From positions 1-11,524 of the forward strand of contig CATXTS010000054.1 of the NCBI GenBank assembly GCA_958402495.1: a stretch of 11,524 nucleotides of DNA. Direction: 5' to 3'. The position numbers and the translations under genes are program-made. The notes beneath the pieces are model-generated. The model did no database searches, was not told where the DNA came from, and was given only the letters and a program-made list of their open reading frames with translations. Of this stretch, positions 5,779-11,524 are shown piece by piece; position 1 is the stretch's first letter; every line of letters begins with the position of its first letter. The stretch is from an uncultured Clostridiaceae bacterium (GTDB taxonomy: Bacteria > Bacillota > Clostridia > TANB77 > CAG-508).

Positions 5779-7083
5779 TTATTCTATAATTTCTAATATC
5801 GTTGGTAATGGATTTACTTTTTCTGGTACAATTTGTATAGCTTGTTCTATTTTTAAACTACCTTGTTCTAAAGTTTCTTCTCGGCTAGTATATATCGTTG
5901 CTAAACATTCTCCTTTTTCTACAAAATCTCCTACCTTCTTTGGTAATTCTATGCCTGCTAAATAATCAATGGCATCTTCTTTTTTGTTTCTTCCTGCACC
6001 TAAAAGTCTTGCTGCCTCTCCTATTTCTCCTGCTACGATTGTAGAAATATAACCCGCTTGTTTTGCATAAATAACCTGCTGATATTTTGCTTTTTCAAAT
6101 CGATTTGTATCTTCTATATAACGAATATCTCCTTCTTGTGCTTGTATCCATTGTTTCATTTTTTGGTAAGCTTGCCCAGAAGAGATGCATTCTTGTACTT
6201 TCTTTTTATTTTCTAAGATATTTTCTCCTTTACCAGCTAATTTTAACATATAGGCCCCTAATGTTTGTATCACTTGTCTTATATCTTCTGTCATCTTATT
6301 TTCCTTTAAAGCCTTTATTGCTTCTATCACTTCTATGGTATTTCCTACTGTATTTCCCAGTGGTTCCTCCATATTGGTAATGACACAAACCACTTCTTTA
6401 TTGGCTAATTTTCCAATTTCTTTCATACAATTGGCTAATGCTACCGCTTCTTCTTTTGTTTTCATGAAAGCTCCATTACCACAAGTTACTTCTAATACAA
6501 TTTTATTAGCACCTGCTGCTATTTTTTTACTCATAATGCTAGAGGCAATTAGTGGCATACTATCAGTACACCCTATCACATCTCTTAAAGCATATATCTT
6601 TTTATCAGCTGGTGCTAAATTGAGAGTTTGTCCTATCAAACTAATTCCTACCTGCTCTACTTGTTTTTTAAATCTATCCTCTGGTAGATTAACCAAATAG
6701 CCTGGTATAGATTCTAGTTTATCTATCGTACCACCTGTAACTCCTAAGCCTCTTCCAGACATCTTGGCTACTGGGATTCCTAAAGCAGCTACAATGGGCA
6801 TTAAAATAAGGGTTATCTTATCCCCGATTCCCCCTGTACTATGTTTATCTACTACATTTCCTAAACTAGATAAGTCTAATACATCTCCTGAATAAGCCAT
6901 AGCCATCGTTAAATCTGTAATTTCTTGTTTGGTCATGCCATTTAAATACACAGCCATTATAAATGCAGCAGCCTGATAATCTGCAATAGCTCCCTTCGTG
7001 TAGGATTGTACGAAATATTCTATTTCTTCTTTTGTTAATTCTTGTTTATTTCTCTTCTTTATAATGATTTCTAATATATGCAT
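5779..7083 (-). CDS. pdp: Pyrimidine-nucleoside (thymidine) phosphorylase
   Basis: This 434-residue cytoplasmic enzyme cleaves thymidine and/or uridine with phosphate to the free base and (deoxy)ribose-1-phosphate in nucleoside salvage. The N-terminal helical domain (1-65), the phosphate-binding loop DKHSTGGIGD (79-88) and the family signature SGRGLGVTGGT (109-119) are in order, and a C-terminal domain follows from about 340. By alignment with E. coli DeoA, K80, H81, S82, S109 and T119 (phosphate/catalysis) and R167, S182 and K186 (base binding) are all present. Odd changes are V115 where His is usual (GLGHTGG) and IGCTDSMP (170-177) where TATVDSIP is usual. It may therefore be pdp rather than deoA, or have shifted specificity. 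AAGGAG precedes the ATG. It sits 33 bases after rnhB. Confidence 0.93.
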   Translation of the reverse strand: MHILEIIIKKRNKQELTKEEIEYFVQSYTKGAIADYQAAAFIMAVYLNGMTKQEITDLTMAMAYSGDVLDLSSLGNVVDKHSTGGIGDKITLILMPIVAALGIPVAKMSGRGLGVTGGTIDKLESIPGYLVNLPEDRFKKQVEQVGISLIGQTLNLAPADKKIYALRDVIGCTDSMPLIASSIMSKKIAAGANKIVLEVTCGNGAFMKTKEEAVALANCMKEIGKLANKEVVCVITNMEEPLGNTVGNTIEVIEAIKALKENKMTEDIRQVIQTLGAYMLKLAGKGENILENKKKVQECISSGQAYQKMKQWIQAQEGDIRYIEDTNRFEKAKYQQVIYAKQAGYISTIVAGEIGEAARLLGAGRNKKEDAIDYLAGIELPKKVGDFVEKGECLATIYTSREETLEQGSLKIEQAIQIVPEKVNPLPTILEIIE

Positions 7084-7116
7084 TTAATTTCTCCTTAGCT
7101 TATTCTTTGATATCTT

Positions 7117-7743
7117 TTAAAGAATATTCTTTGTAAAGCTTATTCTATGGATAGGGCAAATACCATAAGCTTTAATCGCATCCATATGGGCTTTTGTACC
7201 ATACCCTTTATGTTTTGCAAAACCATATTGTGGGTAGATTTCATCCCATTGCCTCATAATTCTATCCCTAGTTACTTTTGCTATAATGGAGGCAGCTGCA
7301 ATCGAGTAGCATTTCGCATCTCCTTTAATAATAGAAGTATAGGGAATTCCACAAGTGTCTATCTTATTTAAAGCATCTACTATAATTCTATCTGGTTTTG
7401 TTTGTAATTGTCTAATAGCAGTGGTCAATCCTTTTTTAGTTGCATTTAAAATATTAATCTCATCAATTTCTTGCTGACTAATAATGCCTACACCATAGCT
7501 AATGGCTTCTTCTAGAATGGTATCATATAAAGCTTCTCTCTTTTTTTCAGAAACTTTTTTAGAATCATTGACCCCTTCTATCATAGAATCTTTTGGCATA
7601 ATCACGGCAGCGACTACTACTGGCCCTGCTAACGGTCCTCTTCCTGCTTCATCAATACCACAAATAGCTTGTATTCCTTGCTTATATAACTCATTTTCTA
7701 TTTGTTTTAATTCTTGTAACCTTACTTCTTCTTTTTCTTTCAT
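7117..7743 (-). CDS. rnhB: Ribonuclease HII
   Basis: This 208-residue enzyme removes RNA from RNA-DNA hybrids and incises at single misincorporated ribonucleotides. The acidic active site is complete: D31 and E32 in GIDEAGRGPLAGP, D123 in IIVDALNKID, and D142 in KGDAKCYSIAAASIIAKVTRDR. The conserved C-terminal KHKGYGTKAHMDAIKAYGICPIHR region is also present. The first 25 residues are a charged helical leader typical of Firmicutes versions. Its AGGA ribosome-binding site overlaps the TAG stop of the pilin-like gene, nine bases upstream, so the two are tightly linked. Many Firmicutes have rnhB beside rbgA; here the neighbours differ. Confidence 0.97.
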   Translation of the reverse strand: MKEKEEVRLQELKQIENELYKQGIQAICGIDEAGRGPLAGPVVVAAVIMPKDSMIEGVNDSKKVSEKKREALYDTILEEAISYGVGIISQQEIDEINILNATKKGLTTAIRQLQTKPDRIIVDALNKIDTCGIPYTSIIKGDAKCYSIAAASIIAKVTRDRIMRQWDEIYPQYGFAKHKGYGTKAHMDAIKAYGICPIHRISFTKNIL

Positions 7744-7752
7744 TTCTTTTTC

Positions 7753-8292
7753 CTATTCTTCTACATTTTGTGTTTGTTCATTAGATACTTCCCCATTTTG
7801 TGGCTGTATTGACTCTTTTGTTATTTCTTTTAATTGTGATAATTTATAATATTCTTCATGATTGATTTCTACTGGCTTAGTGATAATGACTTCATCAGTT
7901 TTATAATTCACAATAAAATAATTACCATCTTTTAGTTTTATATTTTCTAGTCCCATATCTTTTAGTTGCTCTTCTTCTAAAATATAATAGTCTGCAAAAT
8001 GTTCTTCTTGCTCTGTAATCACTTGTTTTTCTAGTAAAATTTTTATCTTTTCATCTTCTTTATTGTCACTTACTTTTCTCCCTTGCAAAGTTGCATCATC
8101 TTTTTTAGCAGTCGTTTTTTCTGCTAATACTTTAATTTTTCCTTGAATGAGAAGCATATCTGTTCTAACATCTTCTACCGCTCCTTCTTGGTATTTCTTT
8201 TGTACAAAATAGGTAACTCCTACTATCACTAAGATAATCAGTACCATCACAATTAACAGCATGATATAGGTCATTCCTTTTTCGTTTTTCAT
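7753..8292 (-). CDS. Type IV pilin-like single-pass membrane protein lacking Glu5
   Basis: The 179-residue protein begins KNEKGMTYIMLLIVMVLI and continues as a hydrophobic helix to about residue 30. A short basic leader, Gly6, Met7, then a long hydrophobic helix is the layout of prepilins and pseudopilins (usual form KGFTLIELLIV). The mature position 5, normally Glu, is Met11 here. The rest is a Lys/Glu-rich soluble region with helices (about 35-115), a short beta-like segment (NYFIVNYKTDEVIITK) and an acidic Gln/Asn tail. No other pilus, prepilin-peptidase or competence gene is in the window. It may be a minor pseudopilin or an unrelated N-terminally anchored protein. It is the first gene of the six-gene run, has its own promoter, and has GAGGAT about 9 bases before the ATG. 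Confidence 0.75.
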   Translation of the reverse strand: MKNEKGMTYIMLLIVMVLIILVIVGVTYFVQKKYQEGAVEDVRTDMLLIQGKIKVLAEKTTAKKDDATLQGRKVSDNKEDEKIKILLEKQVITEQEEHFADYYILEEEQLKDMGLENIKLKDGNYFIVNYKTDEVIITKPVEINHEEYYKLSQLKEITKESIQPQNGEVSNEQTQNVEE

Positions 8293-8327
8293 ATTTTGTA
8301 TCCTCTTTTCTTTTATTTAGTAGTATC

Positions 8328-8356
8328 ATTATATCGTTCTTATTATATAAAATCAA
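8328..8356 (-). promoter_or_regulatory. SigA-type promoter of the pilin-like/rnhB/pdp/ABC operon
   Basis: On the minus strand TTGATT (8356-8351) and TATAAT (8333-8328) are 17 bases apart, and the start is predicted near 8321. No terminators are visible between the six genes downstream and the gaps range from -7 to 33 bases, so this one promoter could serve all of them. Confidence 0.72.
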
Positions 8357-8371
8357 GAATACTACAAATTC

Positions 8372-8390
8372 TTTTCACACAATTTTCACA
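8372..8390 (+). promoter_or_regulatory. Two tandem TTTTCACA octamers (candidate CssR-type sites)
   Basis: TTTTCACA occurs at 8372-8379 and again at 8383-8390, 11 bases apart, about one helical turn. Direct repeats at that spacing are typical of OmpR-family response regulators. From memory, the B. subtilis htrA and htrB promoters carry repeated octamers of this sequence near the -35 and are activated by the CssRS system. Finding the repeat before an htrA gene here fits that model. No cssRS genes are in the window. Confidence 0.6.
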
Positions 8391-8399
8391 ATACCGTTG

Positions 8400-8405
8400 T
8401 ATGAT
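8400..8405 (+). promoter_or_regulatory. Probable -10 element of htrA
   Basis: TATGAT lies at 8400-8405. The hexamer 17 bases upstream (ACACAA) is a poor -35 and falls between and across the octamers, as expected for an activator-dependent promoter. The start is predicted near 8412, leaving a leader of about 97 bases. Confidence 0.45.
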
Positions 8406-8455
8406 AAGAACAATTTAAGGATATACTTCTAGCCAGAAACACAATGGTTACATAC

Positions 8456-8484
8456 AGGTTTATAGGTTCCTTTTTAAAAACCTA
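8456..8484 (+). other. Alternative small hairpins in the htrA leader
   Basis: AGGTTTATAGGTT carries two copies of AGGTT (8456-8460 and 8464-8468), either of which can pair with AACCT at 8479-8483 around a U/A-rich loop. The structure ends about 12 bases before the ribosome-binding site. It could modulate translation, but the stems are short. Confidence 0.25.
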
Positions 8485-8508
8485 AATTTATACGATAAAG
8501 GTGGAAAT

Positions 8509-9807
8509 ATGGAAGAAAACAAGAATAACACAAACGAAAGCAAAAAAATCATAGAAGGAGAAGTTGTACCAAAAAAAGAAGAAAAATCGAATACAGAAAG
8601 TACTTATACAGCTGTTAAAAGTATTGGTTCTGATAAACAAAAAGAAAGTTCCCATTTCGGAAGAAATGTAGTCTTACCTTTCTTTAGTGGTATTTTAGGA
8701 ACGGCTGTTGTTATTGGCACTTGTTTTGGTGTTCCTAGTATTCGAGAAAGTCTTTTAGGAATTAAAAATACTACTAATAATCATAGCAGTGTTTCTACAC
8801 AAAATAATAACCCTAGTAGTACCAATCTAGTTTCTCTTGCTAATTACTCTGATACAGGTATCTCTGTTGCAGAGAAAGTACGTCCTTCTATTGTGGGAAT
8901 TACTGTAGAGTACTCTGTATCTTCTATCTATTATAAAGGGTTATCTGGTACCTCTAAAGCAGAAGGTTCTGGTATTATTATTACAGAAGATGGCTATATT
9001 TTAACAAATAATCATATTGTTAATTCTACTAGCAGTTCTTCTTCCTCTTCTTATTATGAAGTAGGAAAAGCTAACAAAGTAACTGTCTTTTTATATAATG
9101 ATGAAACACCTTATGAAGGTACCATTATTGGAACAGATGAGCAAACCGATTTAGCTGTTATCAAAATTGATAAAACTGGCTTAACTGCTGCTGAATTAGG
9201 AGATTCTGATAATGTAAAAGTTGGTGAATTTGCTATGGCCATTGGTAATCCTTTAGGTATGCAAAGTAGTGTTTCTGCTGGTATGATTAGTGCCCTTAAT
9301 AGAAAAATTACGTCTGATGGTGTTACTTTTAATTTAATTCAGATAGATGCTGCGATTAATGCTGGTAACAGTGGCGGTGCCTTAGTAAATGCTGATGGTC
9401 AAGTAATCGGCATAAATACTTTGAAAGCCTCTGGAACAGGTGTTGAAGGTATGGGATTTGCTATTCCTATCAATTCTGCAAAACCAATTTATGAACAACT
9501 TGTCCAATATCAAAAAGTAAAAAGACCTTATATTGGTATAGGTGGTAGAGATTTAGACGAAGAAACTGCTAAAGCCAATAACTTAGTCGTTGGTATCTAT
9601 ATTGCTAGTATTGAGGATTTCTCAGCTGGTAAAAAAGCAGGTCTAAAAATTGGTGATGTTATCATTGAAGCAGATGGTAAGAAAATAACGACAATGGATG
9701 AACTAAATGAAATTAAGAACAGTCATCAAATTGGTGATGAAATGAAATTAAAGATTAATCGTAATGGTTCTGAAAAAGAAGTTACTTTAATTTTACAAGA
9801 ACAGTAA
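8509..9807 (+). CDS. htrA: Membrane-anchored HtrA/DegP-type serine protease with PDZ domain
   Basis: This 432-residue protease degrades or refolds damaged proteins outside the membrane. An N-terminal charged cytoplasmic segment of about 50 residues leads into one membrane helix (about 54-75). The trypsin-like domain has the catalytic triad H169 (LTNNHIV), D214 (TDLAVIKID) and S288 (GNSGGAL). One PDZ domain follows (about 335-430). A run of seven serines right after the catalytic histidine (about 174-180) lies in a surface loop and is unusual but is written with mixed codons, so it is not a simple slippage tract. AAAGGTGG lies about 5 bases before the ATG. It is divergent from the pilin-like operon. 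Its likely inducer is envelope stress, given the octamers. The insertion sequence starts seven bases after its stop. Confidence 0.96.
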   Translation: MEENKNNTNESKKIIEGEVVPKKEEKSNTESTYTAVKSIGSDKQKESSHFGRNVVLPFFSGILGTAVVIGTCFGVPSIRESLLGIKNTTNNHSSVSTQNNNPSSTNLVSLANYSDTGISVAEKVRPSIVGITVEYSVSSIYYKGLSGTSKAEGSGIIITEDGYILTNNHIVNSTSSSSSSSYYEVGKANKVTVFLYNDETPYEGTIIGTDEQTDLAVIKIDKTGLTAAELGDSDNVKVGEFAMAIGNPLGMQSSVSAGMISALNRKITSDGVTFNLIQIDAAINAGNSGGALVNADGQVIGINTLKASGTGVEGMGFAIPINSAKPIYEQLVQYQKVKRPYIGIGGRDLDEETAKANNLVVGIYIASIEDFSAGKKAGLKIGDVIIEADGKKITTMDELNEIKNSHQIGDEMKLKINRNGSEKEVTLILQEQ

Positions 9808-9838
9808 GAAAAAAGGGGCTGTAAAAAAACTCCCCACG

Positions 9839-9871
9839 AAAAATGAGTGAAAGATTTTCATTCATTTTTTT
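9839..9871 (+). terminator. Terminator inside the IS left end, serving htrA
   Basis: AAAAATGAGTGAAA (9839-9852) and TTTCATTCATTTTT (9856-9869) pair over 14 bp with one G-T pair and a three-base loop, followed by TT and an AT-rich stretch. It is the first terminator after htrA, 31 bases past the stop, and probably also shields the transposase from outside transcription. Confidence 0.75.
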
Positions 9872-9878
9872 ATATAAA

Positions 9879-9911
9879 AAAAGCTACTAATCGTTGAAAT
9901 TAGTAGCTTTT
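9879..9911 (+). repeat. 13-bp hairpin holding the transposase -35 in its loop
   Basis: AAAAGCTACTAAT (9879-9891) and ATTAGTAGCTTTT (9899-9911) are perfect complements. The loop CGTTGAA contains most of the -35 TTGAAA. As RNA from outside the element, the hairpin with its TTTTAT tail could terminate transcripts. As DNA, its right arm forms most of the transposase promoter spacer. Confidence 0.7.
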
Positions 9912-9921
9912 ATGGTATAAT
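9894..9921 (+). promoter_or_regulatory. Transposase promoter, apparently leaderless
   Basis: TTGAAA (9894-9899), 16 bases, then TATAAT (9916-9921) with an upstream TG (TGGTATAAT) make a near-consensus extended promoter. The -10 ends six bases before the ATG at 9928, so the expected start point falls on or next to the A of the start codon. Confidence 0.75.
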
Positions 9922-9927
9922 TTAAAT

Positions 9928-11514
9928 ATGAAAAAACTAAATAATACCTATAAAAATTATACACCAAAACAATTAAAATTGCCAATAGAAATTGAAAAAA
10001 TTATAGAAATTTCTGATTCAGTATATAATTTTTGTGAAATAGTTGACTGTATTGACTTATCAAAATATTTTGTAGTGAAAGGATACAAAACAGGTCGTCC
10101 AAGATACAGTTATGCTAAATTACTAAAAATAGTACTGTTCTCATTTATGGAAAATGGTTATCTATCATTAAGACAGATAGAAAAATCATGTAAAACAGAT
10201 ATACGATATATGTGGCTTTTAGATGATATGAAAGCTCCTTCTTTTGTTACCATTGGAAACTTTATGAAAGATAATTTAACAACTAAAATTGAAGAAATTT
10301 TTACTGACATTAACAAAGTTATTTTTGAAAAAGAACAAGTGGATTTAGAGCATACATATATTGATGGTACAAAGATTGAAGCTAATGCAAATAAATATAG
10401 TTGGGTATGGAAAAAATCCTGTATCAAAAACCGAGATAAAACTTTTGAAAAAGTATCAGAAATCATTGAAGAAATAAATAAAGAAGATTTACAATATTTA
10501 AATGTAAAAATGGAAGAACGAAATGAATATGCTATAGAATTTATAGAAGAAATGATAGAGAAATATGCAAAAGTTCTATCTATTGATACAACTAAATTTG
10601 TTTATGGTAAAGGCAGAAGGAAAACAAATTATCAAAGAAGATATGAGAAATTAAATGAATATAAAGAAAAACTAAAAAAATATGCAAAACATATAGAAAT
10701 CTGTGGAGAAAAAAGAGGAAGTTATTCTAAAACAGATAATAGTGCTACATTTATGAGGATAAAGAAAGATTATATGGGAAATGATCAACTTCTACCAGCA
10801 TACAATATGCAAATAACAGTATGTGACGAATATATAACAACAGTAGATGTAAAGCAATATGCATCTGACATGGACTGTTTTATTCCTCTTATGGAGAAGT
10901 TTCATCATCAATATGGAAAGTATCCAAAATATCCAATAGCTGATGCAGGATATGGCTCTTTTAACAATTATATATATTGTGAGAATAAAGGCATGGAAAA
11001 GTTTATGAAATTCACTATGTTTGAGAAAGAAACAAAGGATAAGAAATATAGAATAAATCCATACAAAGCAATAAATTTCAAATATGATGAAAAAGGAAAT
11101 TTAATATGTCCAAAAGGTCGTAAATTTCAATTTAAATATGAAAAACATATAAAGGGAAATAATTATGGAAGAACAGAAGAAATTTACCAATGTGAGAATT
11201 GTGAGAACTGTGAGCATAAACAAAAATGTTGTCCAAGAGCAAAATATAATAGAACAATAAGGATAAATCGAGAATTAACGTCAATACATGAAGAAGTAAT
11301 AAAAAATTTATGTTCAATTCAAGGAGCATTACTTTGTATGAATAGAAGTATACAGGCAGAAGGAACATACGGAATAATAAAATGGAACAAATCATATAAA
11401 CGAGTACAAAGACGAGGATTAGAAAATGTAATACTTGAATTTAACCTTATCGCATGTGGATACAATTTATATAAGTATCACAATAAAATAATGAGATTAA
11501 GAAAATGTGCATAA
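9928..11514 (+). CDS. IS1182-family DDE transposase
   Basis: This 528-residue protein is full length for the family. The N-terminal DUF772-like region (about 20-125, with RPRYSYAKLLKIVLFSFMENGYLSLRQIE-type sequence) binds DNA. The catalytic triad is D146 (YIDGTKIEANANKYSWVWKK), D339 (PIADAGYGS) and E478 (QAEGTYGIIKWNKSYKRVQRRG). Between D339 and E478 a cysteine cluster (C422, C425, C428, C434, C435) forms a zinc-binding insert usual in this group. It catalyses excision and insertion of the element. There is no Shine-Dalgarno site before the ATG and the promoter suggests a leaderless message, which keeps expression low. Coding-strand sequence is more A-rich than htrA, consistent with recent arrival. 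No frameshift or truncation is visible. Confidence 0.95.
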   Translation: MKKLNNTYKNYTPKQLKLPIEIEKIIEISDSVYNFCEIVDCIDLSKYFVVKGYKTGRPRYSYAKLLKIVLFSFMENGYLSLRQIEKSCKTDIRYMWLLDDMKAPSFVTIGNFMKDNLTTKIEEIFTDINKVIFEKEQVDLEHTYIDGTKIEANANKYSWVWKKSCIKNRDKTFEKVSEIIEEINKEDLQYLNVKMEERNEYAIEFIEEMIEKYAKVLSIDTTKFVYGKGRRKTNYQRRYEKLNEYKEKLKKYAKHIEICGEKRGSYSKTDNSATFMRIKKDYMGNDQLLPAYNMQITVCDEYITTVDVKQYASDMDCFIPLMEKFHHQYGKYPKYPIADAGYGSFNNYIYCENKGMEKFMKFTMFEKETKDKKYRINPYKAINFKYDEKGNLICPKGRKFQFKYEKHIKGNNYGRTEEIYQCENCENCEHKQKCCPRAKYNRTIRINRELTSIHEEVIKNLCSIQGALLCMNRSIQAEGTYGIIKWNKSYKRVQRRGLENVILEFNLIACGYNLYKYHNKIMRLRKCA

Positions 11515-11524
11515 TCCCATGAGT

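Larger units (their letters stand above)
9815..11524 (+). mobile_element. IS1182-like insertion sequence (right end outside the window)
   Basis: The element contains an intact IS1182-type transposase. The left end is placed at GGGGCTGT (9815), by resemblance to the G-rich GGGGCTGTCTCAAAA-like ends I recall for this family. The first 21 bases also contain GGGG (9815-9818) and CCCC (9832-9835) that can pair. Two hairpins (9839-9871 and 9879-9911) fill the space before the transposase. The right end is expected shortly after 11524 as the reverse complement, ending ACAGCCCC. The exact boundary and target duplication cannot be fixed here. Confidence 0.75.

Noticed and set aside
6335..6700. 121-codon plus-strand open frame opposite the phosphorylase gene
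   Set aside because: It is an antisense shadow of the well-supported pdp gene, with Ser/Leu/Phe-rich translation and no start signals.
8165..8356. 63-codon minus-strand open frame overlapping the start of the pilin-like gene
   Set aside because: It is out of frame with the pilin-like gene, contains that gene's promoter and ribosome-binding site, and its product resembles no protein.
8456..8484. htrA leader hairpins as a riboswitch or RNA thermometer
   Set aside because: Stems of about five base pairs do not cover the ribosome-binding site and match no known class; kept only as a low-confidence structure.
9036..9056. Serine-codon run in htrA as a possible phase-variable repeat
   Set aside because: The codons are mixed (agc, agt, tct, tcc), so there is no uniform short tandem repeat that would slip readily.

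Overview
The window is AT-rich DNA from a Gram-positive anaerobe, most likely a member of the Clostridia. The evidence is strong Shine-Dalgarno sites (GGAGG/AAGGAG), SigA-type promoters, short T-rich hairpin terminators, a PerR-like repressor paired with a rubredoxin-first ('reverse') rubrerythrin, a membrane-anchored HtrA protease and a remnant of a sortase-anchored surface protein. I see no tRNA, rRNA or CRISPR array.

Layout. (1) Positions 1-200, minus strand: the first 17 codons of rpsB (ribosomal protein S2) with its promoter and a leader carrying a strong hairpin. (2) 286-576, plus: the decayed tail of an LPXTG-type surface protein. (3) 652-1191, minus: a coiled-coil-rich protein I do not recognise. 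(4) 1286-2265, minus: a perR-like regulator and reverse rubrerythrin operon for peroxide defence, with a Per/Fur-type operator over its promoter. (5) 2449-2718, plus: a small zinc-ribbon protein ending in a long perfect hairpin. (6) 2767-3186: a gene-poor gap with a 13-bp palindrome and a possible decayed reading frame. (7) 3187-8292, minus: one compact run of six genes from a single promoter: pilin-like membrane protein, RNase HII, pyrimidine-nucleoside phosphorylase, and a three-gene ABC transporter (ATPase and two permeases). (8) 8509-9807, plus: HtrA protease, transcribed divergently from that run, with two tandem TTTTCACA octamers in its promoter. (9) From 9815 to past the window's end: an IS1182-like insertion sequence with an intact 528-aa transposase.

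How the parts fit. perR-rubrerythrin is a self-regulated oxidative-stress unit. The HtrA promoter resembles an envelope-stress promoter controlled by a CssR-type response regulator. The six-gene run mixes a housekeeping nuclease, nucleoside salvage, an exporter-type ABC system and a pilin-like protein; co-transcription looks solid, a shared function does not. The insertion sequence landed 7 bases after the htrA stop codon, so its left-end hairpin probably terminates htrA transcripts. Its transposase appears to be read from a leaderless mRNA.

I did not find a clearly new multi-gene system. The points most worth a second look are the leaderless transposase whose -35 lies in a hairpin loop, the HtrA octamers, the pilin-like protein lacking Glu5, and the rpsB leader hairpin.
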